A stretch of 64,000 nucleotides of DNA from Maribacter sedimenticola (GCF_900188415.1 NZ_FZNV01000001.1:216837-280836); one strand, 5' to 3'; counted from the stretch's first letter, positions 26,776 through 37,134 are shown. Numbers and translations: made by a program. Notes: a model not told the origin generated them from the letters alone.

Positions 26776-28128
26776 TTATTTTTTCCATTCTAATGCCGTG
26801 ATGTTTTTGGCTATAACCACACCTTTTTCCAAGCCTACATCATTATCTTGTTTTGTGTGTATACCACCGTAAAATCTAGAGTCTGCCGTTTCTAAAGCGG
26901 CATCCCAAAATGTGTCAAAAGTTCTACTTACAAAATCGGTATCCTTTAATTCATCCCTTTCACGTCCTTCATGTGCCCTGTCCGTAAAGGTGAATTTGGG
27001 CCCAAAATTAGATTCAAGTACCGTTGCCGCCGCTGCCGCTTGAATAGCATGGCCAGAAGGGAATGAAGGAAAGGGTGGGTCTGGCCAGAAAGACTCCCAT
27101 TCTTCGTCAATATATTTTGGTATAAAGGTATTTGGCCTTTCGGTAAAAAACTGATATTTCCATTTCCAACAGTTAATAAATGCATCTGCCACGGCCATAC
27201 CCATTTGGGCAAATACTTTTGCACTTTCTATCATTGTACTATTATGACCTTCTACAGCCAAAACGGCAAAATAATAGGAATGGCCCGGTGGGGTGAAACT
27301 TACATCTGGATCGTCTCCCCACCAAATTGCGGCTTCTTTTTCTTTTTTGGTCAACTGTAGATCTTTGAGATATACAGCCTCAAATTGTTTGTAATATGGA
27401 GACCCCACCGTAGTATCATAGGGTATTATTGTTGGGTCCTCTACCATTTTGTTAGATACTGCAAAGGTTCTGTTCTTGCCCCAGTGCGGATGTAAAGGAT
27501 GGTGGCTGAATGATTGCGCGAACAGCGGTGGTTTCCAGGCCCCGGGACGATCAGGATGTACCAAAGTTTTATCAAAGTTAGCTAGATACCCCCTATGGCC
27601 ACCGTCGTTTTTGGACCATTCAAAAATTGATTGGGCCACTGCCTTGCCATATGCTACGGATCGTTGCCTGGTCTCTGGGTCTATTTGGTTTTTATATTGG
27701 TCATAAACCACTTTTTCCAGCGAATCTATTTTTTGAATGTTCTCTTCAGAAGTTTGAACATATATTTTTTTTAAAATTTCTGACTGTCCCGCATTTAATG
27801 ATAATGGCCAATGATATTCTTTTTCAGTATCTATTTGGGGAATGGAATCAAAACCGCTTAATTGTCCGCTTAGGCTATTATATTGTCCAAAGCCCGGTAC
27901 TATGGATTCATACATGGTAAGACCAACATATCCAAATGCACGTGAAGCAAAAGTGGGGGAGTTAGAGGGGGTATACCTTGTAATAAATAATGTCATATTT
28001 GCCCATTCCAACGCAATTTCTTTTTCTGTCATTGGGCGTTCTTCGCTTTTTTTGCACGCACTAAAAAGCATAATTATGCAGAGAAATGTTACACTATATT
28101 TTATTTTTTTGATATAAAATGTCACCAT
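26776..28128 (-). CDS. Vanadium-dependent haloperoxidase-family lipoprotein
   Basis: 450 residues. The N-terminal signal has a lipobox (MLFSAC, Cys25), so it is probably lipid-anchored outside the cytoplasm. The PAP2/haloperoxidase active site is complete: Lys324 in KYQFFTERP with Arg331, PSGH at 357-360 (His360), and SRxxxGxHxxxD at 417-428 (Arg418, His424, Asp428). Family members use vanadate and hydrogen peroxide to oxidise Br- or I-; related acid phosphatases share the fold, so the activity is inference. It lies between two UnbV/FG-GAP genes (gaps 12 and 1 bases) downstream of susCD. Halide preference cannot be read from sequence. Confidence 0.9.
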   Translation of the reverse strand: MVTFYIKKIKYSVTFLCIIMLFSACKKSEERPMTEKEIALEWANMTLFITRYTPSNSPTFASRAFGYVGLTMYESIVPGFGQYNSLSGQLSGFDSIPQIDTEKEYHWPLSLNAGQSEILKKIYVQTSEENIQKIDSLEKVVYDQYKNQIDPETRQRSVAYGKAVAQSIFEWSKNDGGHRGYLANFDKTLVHPDRPGAWKPPLFAQSFSHHPLHPHWGKNRTFAVSNKMVEDPTIIPYDTTVGSPYYKQFEAVYLKDLQLTKKEKEAAIWWGDDPDVSFTPPGHSYYFAVLAVEGHNSTMIESAKVFAQMGMAVADAFINCWKWKYQFFTERPNTFIPKYIDEEWESFWPDPPFPSFPSGHAIQAAAAATVLESNFGPKFTFTDRAHEGRERDELKDTDFVSRTFDTFWDAALETADSRFYGGIHTKQDNDVGLEKGVVIAKNITALEWKK

Positions 28129-28140
28129 AAGATTGAAATT

Positions 28141-31100
28141 TTATTCTGAAAATGTATAGGTCTGTAATTCCTTACTATACGTAGTGATCATTAAGTGGCC
28201 ATTGAGAAGAATTGCTTTAGGTTCACTGCCCAATATTTTAAGACCAGATTCTGATTGGGGTACGTATTTAAATTTGCCATTGCCATCACCATACAGTAGG
28301 GTTCCATAATTGGCATCGAACTTTCCAATTCGTAATTTATAAAAATCATCATTACCTAAAACCAATATATCTAAATGGCCATCTTTATTAAAATCCTTGG
28401 CAATTAGTTGAGATGTTGGAGCATATTGTGCCTGTTGCGGTAAGATGACCTGTTTTAAGTTTTTCTTGCCCAAATTTAAAAACAAGGTCGTTTCTTGATG
28501 GTCAATAGTCAATTTTTTAGCTTTTTCTAATTCCGATGCACTAAAAATATCAGTAAGTTTTGCATTGGCATAGGTCTCATAACTTGTAAAGCGTTGTCTA
28601 AAACCTGCCAACTGACCTAAGAGCTCATCCCTTGTTATATAGGGATAACTGGTATTACCAACATAAAAATTCAAAATGGGGTCTATAGAGCCGTTTTGAT
28701 CAAAATCCGTAAAGTAAAGTGTAGCTGGGGTGGCGGAACTTACCTTAAATTGGGTATTTACGCCTATGTTTCCGGCAAGTATATCAATATTGCCATCCTT
28801 GTTAATATCCGCAAGTTCCAATGTCGTCCAAAGGCCATTTAATTCATTGTTGAAATAAGTACCGGTCTCATCTACCAACTTTCCATTTTTGTTCACATAT
28901 ATACGTACCGGTGCCCAATCTCCCACAGTAACAAGGTCATCTATAGAATCACCATCAATATCTGCCCATTTAGCATCGGTTATTGCTCCGGGCATCTGTA
29001 ATGAGGGCTGTACCTGTTGTGTTTGGTCAATGAACTCACCCTTGCCGTTGTTTATCAGCACATAACTTCTAGAACATTCTGGATACCTCCCAGGAATATA
29101 GTCACCACCAATGAACAGGTCTGTATAGGAATCCTTATTGATATCTGAAAAAGATATACTGCCCGTATTGGTCAGCATGGTCGGTAATGCGGATTTCATC
29201 CTGGAAAAATTACCCTTTCCGTCCCCTATGTACAGTCTATCCTGTAAACGAACATCATTTGGTTTTAGGTCATGATATCCACCACTTGCAATATATACAT
29301 CCAAATTTCCATCTGCATTAGCGTCAAACACGGCAATATCGGTATCAAAATAGTCGACATCCTCTAAAAAATCATTTATAGGGCGTTGCGAAAATTTGTT
29401 TGCTTTGGTCTGTAAATAAAGTGAGGCGCCTTGTCCTATTCCACCGCCTATTAGTATATCTTCCAAACCATTATTATCGATATCGGCTTTAACGATTACC
29501 GGACTTTTATGCGAAAATTGCTTCAATAACAAGGATTGCCTTTTAAAATCATTAAAGCCCGTTGATGCATGTTCATAGTTTACGGGAGATTGCACTTTGG
29601 TGAACAATGGTTTAAGCTTCTCTGTTTTTGAGACTTTTTTAGAGGCATTGACTTCTTCAATAACCACCGTTTGGTTTGTAAGTACAGCAGTAAGTATTTC
29701 TTTTTTGCCGGAATTCCACTCTATTTGAACCGAGTCTATTACCTGAATATCTCCCATGCCAAAATGTAGGATAGACGAAACTGTAGATAGGTAGCCTTGC
29801 GTTGGCATTTGCTCTAAAACCTGTAATTGGTTTTTGGCATATACACTTACTTTAGCACCAATACCAATGGTATTTTTGTTGGCTCCTTTTAATTTAATCT
29901 TTAAATATCTATTGGTTGTAACATCACTATCGTTCCTATAAATAAAAGCGGGCTTATTAATATTGTTAACTACTAAATCCAAATCCCCATCATTGTCCAA
30001 ATCACTATAAACGGCGCCATTGCTATTGGCAGGATGATCTATTCCAAGTTCTTGGGTATGATCGGTGAATTCTGTACCGTTTACATTTGTGTAATAGTAA
30101 TTGGTTAAATTGGAAGAAGGCATTTCTTTGATGAGTTCCAAAACATCCTGGCGTTGTAAACGTCCTTTAGTCTGCACAAAATCCTCCATGTAATTTATGA
30201 AGTCCAAATTGGTATAGTCCCTATAATATCCATTGGTGATATATAGATCTTTGAAGCCATCATTATTAAAGTCGGCAAAAAGGGGGGCCCAACTCCAATC
30301 CGTATTTGAAATACCGGATAATTGACCCACTTCGCTAAAGGTACTGTTGCCATTGTTTAATTGAAGCATGTTGCGCATATACTGATGATGAAAGCCACTT
30401 CTAATATTCAGGTCGAATTTTTCATAGTTGTCTGGGGACAATAACAATTTCTGTCTTTTGTTATCCTCTGGCAACATGTCCAAGGTGAACACATCTTGCC
30501 AACCGTCATTATTAATATCAATGACATTATTACCCATGGAGAAATGGCTGGTATGTCCCATTTGCTTCCCTAATTGATCTGTAAACGTGCCGTTTTTATT
30601 ATTGATATACAAATAATCTGGAACGGTATAATCGTTTGATATATAGAAGTCCTGCCACCCGTCATTATTAATGTCACCGATACCAATACCTAGTCCATAT
30701 GATAATGCGGAACCACTGATACCGGCTTCAACGGTTACATCTATAAAGGTTCCATTTTTTTGCTCAAAAAGTCGGGTGCCTTGTAGTGGGTCATCTTTTT
30801 TAAGGAACTGTTTTGTACTTACCTCATTGAGAACGGGTAAGGATTTTGGATTATGGTTTAATAACAACATATCTAAATCCCCATCCTTGTCATAGTCAAA
30901 AAAATATCCCTGATTGCTAAATGCAGCACTTGCCAATCCATATTGAGCAGCTTCGTCCTTAAATATAGGAACGTTGTTCTCATCATTGCCCTGATTGATA
31001 AAAAGTTGATTTTGTCTTTTTGCATCTGGCAACGCACCTGAATAACAAAGGTATATATCCAATTTTCCATCACCGTTTACATCAACTGAAGAAACCCCTG

Positions 31101-31482
31101 TTTTCCATGGCCCGGGCCTACCGTTAATTTTGGCTATTGATGTTACATCCTTAAAATTTAGATTACCTTGGTTAAGGTATAGTTTATTGCTACCCATGTT
31201 GGAAGAGAAATACAGGTCCTCTAAACCATCCCCATTAAAATCTCCTGCCGCCACACCGCCACCATTATACAAATATTCATAAACCAGTACATTGGCGTTT
31301 AAACCTTCGTTCAGGGTGTTTTCAAATGTTATATTCGTTTGTTCAGGGGTCAATAATGTAAAAAGGTGAGATTTTTTTATAGGGGTATCCGCAACTTCAA
31401 CAGGGTTCTTTTCTGGCCTTTCATTACAACCAATCAATAGAACAATACAAAAAGAAAGAAGTGTAAATTGTTTTTTTGTCAT
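28141..31482 (-). CDS. Large FG-GAP/UnbV-ASPIC lipoprotein
   Basis: About 1113 residues from the ATG at 31482 (MTKKQFTLLSFCIVLLIGC), a lipoprotein signal; the in-frame ATG at 31512 would lie inside a terminator hairpin. The protein has two FG-GAP/VCBS beta-propeller regions (loops such as DFNGDGLEDLYF, DVNGDGKLDIYL, DLDNDGDLDLVV and later DIDGDSIDDLVT, DFNKDGHLDILV) around a central UnbV/ASPIC domain (GIGAKVSVYAKN, LHFGMGD, near residue 540). Such proteins are surface-exposed in Bacteroidota and of unknown function. The gene follows susD after a 68-base gap with a terminator, and precedes the haloperoxidase by 12 bases. Confidence 0.88.
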   Translation of the reverse strand: MTKKQFTLLSFCIVLLIGCNERPEKNPVEVADTPIKKSHLFTLLTPEQTNITFENTLNEGLNANVLVYEYLYNGGGVAAGDFNGDGLEDLYFSSNMGSNKLYLNQGNLNFKDVTSIAKINGRPGPWKTGVSSVDVNGDGKLDIYLCYSGALPDAKRQNQLFINQGNDENNVPIFKDEAAQYGLASAAFSNQGYFFDYDKDGDLDMLLLNHNPKSLPVLNEVSTKQFLKKDDPLQGTRLFEQKNGTFIDVTVEAGISGSALSYGLGIGIGDINNDGWQDFYISNDYTVPDYLYINNKNGTFTDQLGKQMGHTSHFSMGNNVIDINNDGWQDVFTLDMLPEDNKRQKLLLSPDNYEKFDLNIRSGFHHQYMRNMLQLNNGNSTFSEVGQLSGISNTDWSWAPLFADFNNDGFKDLYITNGYYRDYTNLDFINYMEDFVQTKGRLQRQDVLELIKEMPSSNLTNYYYTNVNGTEFTDHTQELGIDHPANSNGAVYSDLDNDGDLDLVVNNINKPAFIYRNDSDVTTNRYLKIKLKGANKNTIGIGAKVSVYAKNQLQVLEQMPTQGYLSTVSSILHFGMGDIQVIDSVQIEWNSGKKEILTAVLTNQTVVIEEVNASKKVSKTEKLKPLFTKVQSPVNYEHASTGFNDFKRQSLLLKQFSHKSPVIVKADIDNNGLEDILIGGGIGQGASLYLQTKANKFSQRPINDFLEDVDYFDTDIAVFDANADGNLDVYIASGGYHDLKPNDVRLQDRLYIGDGKGNFSRMKSALPTMLTNTGSISFSDINKDSYTDLFIGGDYIPGRYPECSRSYVLINNGKGEFIDQTQQVQPSLQMPGAITDAKWADIDGDSIDDLVTVGDWAPVRIYVNKNGKLVDETGTYFNNELNGLWTTLELADINKDGNIDILAGNIGVNTQFKVSSATPATLYFTDFDQNGSIDPILNFYVGNTSYPYITRDELLGQLAGFRQRFTSYETYANAKLTDIFSASELEKAKKLTIDHQETTLFLNLGKKNLKQVILPQQAQYAPTSQLIAKDFNKDGHLDILVLGNDDFYKLRIGKFDANYGTLLYGDGNGKFKYVPQSESGLKILGSEPKAILLNGHLMITTYSKELQTYTFSE

Positions 31483-31495
31483 TTGCTTAAATGTA

Positions 31496-31526
31496 AAAAA
31501 TCTATCCCACAAAGGGATAGATTTTT
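31496..31526 (-). terminator. Hairpin terminator between susD and the UnbV/haloperoxidase genes
   Basis: Perfect 13-base stem AAAAATCTATCCC/GGGATAGATTTTT (31496-31508, 31514-31526) with loop ACAAA. On the minus strand the stem ends in a T run, as in intrinsic terminators. It lies 24 bases after the susD stop and 13 bases before the next ATG. It probably allows partial read-through, making the downstream genes weaker than susCD. Confidence 0.85.
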
Positions 31527-31550
31527 CGAATAACTCAAAATTAAATTAAC

Positions 31551-33431
31551 TTAATAGCCAGGGTTCTGGATCAATAATTCATTACGATTAATTTCATCTC
31601 TACTTAAAGGCATGAAATACATCTTATCATCCCAAATTCTGGTTTCATTATCGGTGTTGTCAACTACATTATAGGTATAGTCATACACCTCTGGATCGTA
31701 TTGGTAAGGGCTTCTTGGCGTAGCACCCGGCTTTAATTTGGCGGAAACTTTCATAACCTTGATTCCCCTGCCTAAAGTCTGATCGGCTATCATCCACCTT
31801 CTGGCATCATGATATCTATGCTCTTCATAGGCCAATTCTATTCTTCTTTCGTTTATATATGCCTCCAATAAAGCGTCACCAGATGCTGTAATTGCCGGCA
31901 TTCCTGCCCTAAACCTTATTTTGTTGAGCCAATTTCTTGCCTCACCTTCATCACCGGTTGCAATAGAGGCTTCAACATAGTTCAATACAATTTCAGTATA
32001 TCTAATAAATGGCCAAGGAACTACTTGTGCACTGGACTGATTATCTACCAAGGACGGGTCCGGATCAATAAACTTTCTTACATAATATCCAGTTCTACTT
32101 CCGTTCCAGTTTTCAATTGGAGAATCGCGCATATCCACACCAGGGATAATTCCTCCACTACCGTTATCATAGGTACCGGTCTGTATTTCATCATAAGGGT
32201 CAATGGAAGCTACATCATCAGGTCTTGGTTTCCATGGGGCGCCATCATATAGAATGGTAGCTGCCAACCTAGGGTCCCTGTTTTCATAGGGTGCGGCGGC
32301 ATGATCAGGATTGCTCCAGTCAAATTCAGAACCGTCCATCATTTGATAATCATCCACCAATTGTTGAATAGGTGTATTACCTGCCCAGTTGTGGTACCCG
32401 TTTGGACCATTGTTGATTCCTTGGTGAATACCTCCCAAAGGCCAGTTACTTTCTTGGGTAAATAGCGGTGAATGCGTTCTTTCAAATAAAAGTTCAGATC
32501 TAGCGGCAGCATCACCAACAGCACTTCCACCTCCCATAGCAATAGAGATGTAGGTTTCTGTTGCTTCTTCTGCAGAAGCAGGTTCAGTTAAGTCCAATTT
32601 ATATCCGCTGGCCTCACTGTCCAAAACTGCCTTTGCCGCATTTTTAGCTAAAATCCATCTTGATTCCCTATCTCCAGAAGTATAGGCGATTAAGTCTTGA
32701 TTTGCATAGCTTCCTATTGTAGCCGATTTTTGTGCAGCAGTCGTTGCATCTCTTAGGTCACTTGCCGCATATAGCAATACCCTGGATTTTAGACCCATTG
32801 CACTTAATTGAGACGCCCTTCCAGGGGTAGTTTCCTTACCGTCCAATAATGAAATGGCATTATCCAAATCTGCGACTACAAAATCGACATTTTCCGCATA
32901 TGTACTTCTGGCGATGGAGTAATCCTCATCTAGACCATATGGCCTATCAATTAAGGGAGCGCCACCGTAGTATCTCATTAATTGATGGTAATAATAAGCT
33001 CTTAAAAAATGTGCTTCGCCAAGTAAACGGTCCTTTAATACCTGATCGTCAAATGTGGCATTTGGCAATTCTTGAATAGCAATATTAGCTTTTCTTATGG
33101 CTGAATATAATTCGTCCCACTGTGGAATAATATTAACGTTACCGGTACCAGAAGGTGATAATGCCCCTTCTGTAATTACATTAATTCCTCTACCGGAATG
33201 CGTAAACATGGCTTCATCTGTCAATGAGGCCAAACCTTCTTCTTCAAACCCTCCATAGCCAAGGGATGCGTAGACATTGAAAACAAAAGCTTGAGCAAGT
33301 GCACCATCTGCCCAAGTGGCATCTGCTGAAATTGAATCTAAAGGTTGTGTTTCCAAAAAGTCTTCGTTACACGATATAGGTATCAACGCAATGGTCAATA
33401 AACCTAAGAGTACTAATTTCCTTTTCTTCAT
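31551..33431 (-). CDS. RagB/SusD-family outer-membrane nutrient-binding lipoprotein
   Basis: 626 residues with a lipobox (ISCNEDFLETQPLDSIS), the classic SusD start. TPR-like helices (RAYYYHQLMRYYGGAPLIDRPYG) and the C-terminal WLNKIRFRAGMPA and YINERRIELAYEEHRYHDARRW motifs are family hallmarks. SusD forms a lid on its SusC partner and captures the substrate, usually a glycan. It starts 9 bases after the susC stop. No glycoside hydrolase, sulfatase or lyase gene is nearby, so the ligand is open. Confidence 0.96.
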   Translation of the reverse strand: MKKRKLVLLGLLTIALIPISCNEDFLETQPLDSISADATWADGALAQAFVFNVYASLGYGGFEEEGLASLTDEAMFTHSGRGINVITEGALSPSGTGNVNIIPQWDELYSAIRKANIAIQELPNATFDDQVLKDRLLGEAHFLRAYYYHQLMRYYGGAPLIDRPYGLDEDYSIARSTYAENVDFVVADLDNAISLLDGKETTPGRASQLSAMGLKSRVLLYAASDLRDATTAAQKSATIGSYANQDLIAYTSGDRESRWILAKNAAKAVLDSEASGYKLDLTEPASAEEATETYISIAMGGGSAVGDAAARSELLFERTHSPLFTQESNWPLGGIHQGINNGPNGYHNWAGNTPIQQLVDDYQMMDGSEFDWSNPDHAAAPYENRDPRLAATILYDGAPWKPRPDDVASIDPYDEIQTGTYDNGSGGIIPGVDMRDSPIENWNGSRTGYYVRKFIDPDPSLVDNQSSAQVVPWPFIRYTEIVLNYVEASIATGDEGEARNWLNKIRFRAGMPAITASGDALLEAYINERRIELAYEEHRYHDARRWMIADQTLGRGIKVMKVSAKLKPGATPRSPYQYDPEVYDYTYNVVDNTDNETRIWDDKMYFMPLSRDEINRNELLIQNPGY

Positions 33432-33440
33432 AATTTTTTT

Positions 33441-36400
33441 TTAAAATGTTAAACTAAAACCTGTGTTAATAATTGACTGCTGCGGATAAAACTGCCCACT
33501 ATTACTCGTTGATTCTGGATCATAAATGTCTTGTGCTGCCCATGTGGCCAAGTTAAGACCACTCATATACACTCTAAAATTTGAAAGTCCAAACTGTTCT
33601 ATCATTGAACTAGGAAAGTTATAGGCCAATTGCACGTTCTTAAGTCTAATATAATCTTTGCTGAATAGGTTATATGTATTGTTACCATAATCACCTCCTG
33701 TGTAATATGTGTCACCACGGCTTGCCAACCTTGGGTCTACACTACTTGGATTATCTGGACTCCATCTGTTATCAAAGCTATATTTTAGGAAATTTCCGAT
33801 ATCCCCTGATTCTGTCTGTATAAACAATTTTGCACCGGTGGCACCTTGTAATAATACGGATAAATCAAAGTTTTTGTAAGAAGCATTGAAGGTTACACCA
33901 AAGTTAAAGTTAGGATTAATACTATTGGACAACCTCACTTGGTCTAAGTCATTGATGGCACCATCTCCGTTTATATCCTTAAATTTCATGTCCCCGGGCT
34001 CTAGTACCGGTTTTACCGCGCTATAATCTAACGTATTGGCGCTAATGGCTGCCTCGTCCCTAAAGACTCCGTCATATTCGTACACCAAATATGATCCTAT
34101 TGGCTTACCTTCCTGTAATTGATAACTTGGTGCGCCAGGAATCTCATCTAAAAATTCTACCGAATTTTGTGCATAACCACCATTTACACCAACATCCCAT
34201 TTAAATCCTTCTACACTACCACCATAATAATTCAAAGCAAATTCAAAACCTTCGTTATTTACCTTACCTGCATTTACAGGAGGCAATAGATCAGAGATAC
34301 CTGAAGACCCCGGAGTGGAACCTGTTTTTTGAATTAATATCTGGTCTCTTTTGTTCAGGAAATATTCCAATGTAAAACTAAGTTTACCATCTAATACAAT
34401 ACCGTCCAAACCAACGTTGAAATTTTTGGCCCTTTCCCATGTAAAGCTTGGGTTGGCCAATAAAGGCTCGTTAAGAATGGTCTGTACTTGCCCATTTATT
34501 GGATACTGCCCAAATTCATAAATTGACTTATATGCATATTCCTGTAATTCGTCATCCGTAATTTCACCATCGCCATTACTGTCAAAGGAAACTTGATCGT
34601 TACCCATTTCACCGTAGGATCCTCTAAGTTTTAGGTAGCTGATAGAATCTACGTTAAACCAATCTTCATTATTAATGTTCCAACCTACCAATAGACCAGG
34701 GAAGAATCCAAAACGATCATCTCCCGGGAAAATATAAGAACCGTCATATCTCCAGATAAACTCTGCCAAATATTTTTCTTTATAATTGTATTGAGCACGG
34801 CCGTAATAACCCAATCTGGTCCTGTTATATGCGTAACCATCCGTTTCTTGGGCAATCTCACCACCAACTCCTAATTGGTCTACGGCTGTCGACAAAAAGT
34901 TTCTTCTGAATGCAGAGAAAAATTCCCCTTGAAAATTTTCACGGGTTACACCCGCCAATAAGCCAATTGTATGGTCTTCGCCAAATGTTTTGTCATAGGC
35001 CAATAAACCGGTTAGGTTGGTATTCAGTACATTGTTGGATGATTGCAACAATCTAGGATCCGTGAAGTTAGATCTAATGGCTCCGCTCAAAACAGGATTG
35101 CCGGTAGCAATATAATTGGCACGGTCCAATGAATATAAAGTCCAAGGCGTTTGCCAAAGTTTTCTACGTAACTGGCTTTGGTCTACACCCGCCATTAAGG
35201 TTAGCTTTAAACCATCTACCCAAGGGTTGGTAATGTCTACGGAACCTGTAAACTGTAAATAATCCGTAGGTTGTTTGTCGTAACCCGTTTCATTAGTGGT
35301 TACAACCACTGGTTGTTGTCCGTTTTCAATATCAGGACCTGGTAGTCCATTTGGCCATACTGCCGGTTCATTAGGTCTTCCTCTCATCAACATTCTAAAT
35401 ATAGCTCCGGCCCCTTCTGTAGGGAAAGTTCTATATTCCTTTCTGTATCCCATACCTAATTTGGTAGAGATGTAATCGTTGATCTTGGCGTCCGTATTCA
35501 ACCTGAAATTGTACTGTTGATATCTGTTGGCAGAATTCTTATAGATAGCACCTTGATCGGAATAGCCCAAAGAGGCATAGTATTTTAAATCTTCACTACC
35601 ACCACTAATGGATAGATTATGTCTTTGCTGTTCTGCCCAATCTTGAAAAGTAGCGCCAAACCAATCCGTATCCGGATATAACCAAGGATCTGCATTTGTT
35701 CTGTGATTGTTTATGGTTTCTGGACTAAACGCTGCGTTTACGGTTTCTGAACCTCCCGGTATTGTGTAGCTTCCGGTAGATTGAAAAGCACTACTTGCGG
35801 CACCCCACTGACTGGCAGGAATATTACTGTTGTAAATGGCCAATTCATTCATAATGGTCTGGTATTCCACGGCACTGGCCATTTCCGGTACCCTGGTGGG
35901 CCTTGTAAGTCCAAAATCTGCTTTGTAATTGATTTTCATCTTACCAACACTACCTGTTTTTGTGGTAACGATAATCGCCCCGTTTGCCGCTCTTGCACCA
36001 TAAATTGCCGCGGATGCATCTTTCAGAACTGAAATGTTCGCAATATCATCGGCATTGATTCTTGCAATACCGCCATCCCTGTCAGGAATTCCATCTATTA
36101 CGATTAGCGGCTGATTGTTGCCAAGGGTATTGGTACCACGAATACTAATATTAGATTCATCATTCCCTGGTTCACCACTGGTTTGAACAATGACTACACC
36201 AGGTAATCTTCCAGCTAAGGAGTTAGATACACTAATTGCAGGAGAACTTTCTAAAACAGGTCCTTGAACTGCCGTTACCGCACCGGTCACCGTAGCCTTC
36301 TTTTGGGTACCATACCCAACAACAACAACTTCTTCCAAGTTTGCAACATCTTCCTCAAGTGTTACGTTTATGGTAGTTTGATTGTTTACGGGTACCACTG

Positions 36401-36689
36401 CAGGCTTAAAACCAATGTAGCTAAACCGTAGACTCGTATTATTGTCGTCTAATGTAATTGTGAAATTTCCATCAAAATCTGCTTGCACGCCTTTGGTTGG
36501 ATTATTGGCATCTATAACAGATACACCAGGTAGCGGCATGTTGTCAGAGGCAGACGTAACCGTACCTGATACCGTTATTTCTTGGGCATATACACTCGTT
36601 AGGAGCATACCGCCAAAAAATAAAACCATCGTTAAGATTCCACGATTTCTAATCATGAAAAGCTTAGGGAATTTAAATTGATAATTCAT
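33441..36689 (-). CDS. SusC/RagA-family TonB-dependent transporter
   Basis: 1082 residues: a signal region (ending LLTSVYAQ), a CarboxypepD_reg-like domain (ITVSGTVTSASDNMPLPGVSV, about 38-125), the SusC signature VVVGYGTQKKATVTGAV, a plug domain (about 130-240) and a 22-strand barrel ending GFSLTF. With SusD it imports a large substrate by TonB energy. I kept the ATG at 36689; a second ATG at 36656 directly precedes the hydrophobic core and is possible. First gene of the operon; a TAnnTTTG box lies about 110 bases upstream, and a GntR-like regulator is divergent. Confidence 0.96.
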   Translation of the reverse strand: MNYQFKFPKLFMIRNRGILTMVLFFGGMLLTSVYAQEITVSGTVTSASDNMPLPGVSVIDANNPTKGVQADFDGNFTITLDDNNTSLRFSYIGFKPAVVPVNNQTTINVTLEEDVANLEEVVVVGYGTQKKATVTGAVTAVQGPVLESSPAISVSNSLAGRLPGVVIVQTSGEPGNDESNISIRGTNTLGNNQPLIVIDGIPDRDGGIARINADDIANISVLKDASAAIYGARAANGAIIVTTKTGSVGKMKINYKADFGLTRPTRVPEMASAVEYQTIMNELAIYNSNIPASQWGAASSAFQSTGSYTIPGGSETVNAAFSPETINNHRTNADPWLYPDTDWFGATFQDWAEQQRHNLSISGGSEDLKYYASLGYSDQGAIYKNSANRYQQYNFRLNTDAKINDYISTKLGMGYRKEYRTFPTEGAGAIFRMLMRGRPNEPAVWPNGLPGPDIENGQQPVVVTTNETGYDKQPTDYLQFTGSVDITNPWVDGLKLTLMAGVDQSQLRRKLWQTPWTLYSLDRANYIATGNPVLSGAIRSNFTDPRLLQSSNNVLNTNLTGLLAYDKTFGEDHTIGLLAGVTRENFQGEFFSAFRRNFLSTAVDQLGVGGEIAQETDGYAYNRTRLGYYGRAQYNYKEKYLAEFIWRYDGSYIFPGDDRFGFFPGLLVGWNINNEDWFNVDSISYLKLRGSYGEMGNDQVSFDSNGDGEITDDELQEYAYKSIYEFGQYPINGQVQTILNEPLLANPSFTWERAKNFNVGLDGIVLDGKLSFTLEYFLNKRDQILIQKTGSTPGSSGISDLLPPVNAGKVNNEGFEFALNYYGGSVEGFKWDVGVNGGYAQNSVEFLDEIPGAPSYQLQEGKPIGSYLVYEYDGVFRDEAAISANTLDYSAVKPVLEPGDMKFKDINGDGAINDLDQVRLSNSINPNFNFGVTFNASYKNFDLSVLLQGATGAKLFIQTESGDIGNFLKYSFDNRWSPDNPSSVDPRLASRGDTYYTGGDYGNNTYNLFSKDYIRLKNVQLAYNFPSSMIEQFGLSNFRVYMSGLNLATWAAQDIYDPESTSNSGQFYPQQSIINTGFSLTF

Positions 36690-37134
36690 AAAATTAGGTT
36701 CTAATGAGTTGTTAGTTAATTTAAATAGTAAAGGTACCGGCCGTCAATTTGAAGGTTACACTGATTTATACAAAGACTATGATACACTATGCTACTGTAA
36801 ACAAATATATAATAAAATGTTAATTATCTAAATTAATATTATATAAATTTTCAATATGTTAATATAATTGTGTTTTTTTATCAATATCATATTTACCTGC
36901 TGCTTATAGAATCCTTTATTTTTCTAGCTTTAAGGTGTTAATGTCAATGTGGTTCTTGATAATGAATTATGGGGATTATTAAGGATATTTAGTTGTTTTT
37001 TAGATTCTTGCCGTTGTTTTTCATGACCGGAATTTCATATTGTAACTGCACAGATTATGTATGTATTGATAAAGGTCAATTTTGACATAATGTATTAAAT
37101 TGTATATTGGACCGTTATAATTGTATTCTTCTTT
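36690..37134. other. Divergent regulatory region between susC and the GntR-like gene
   Basis: 445 bases, very AT-rich, without a credible small gene. It holds the susC -7 box candidate at 36802-36809 and, nearer the regulator, a short palindrome GTCAA-TT-TTGAC at 37075-37086 that could be an operator. No riboswitch fold was recognised. Confidence 0.5.
36802..36809 (-). promoter_or_regulatory. Putative -7 box for susC operon
   Basis: Minus-strand TATATTTG matches TAnnTTTG, 112 bases upstream of the susC ATG, leaving a leader of roughly 105 bases. There is no TTG at 19-base spacing, so an activator may be needed. Confidence 0.4.

Noticed and set aside
37075..37086. Palindrome GTCAA-TT-TTGAC as a firm GntR operator
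   Set aside because: Too short and unlike common GntR sites; noted only as a possibility in the intergenic entry.
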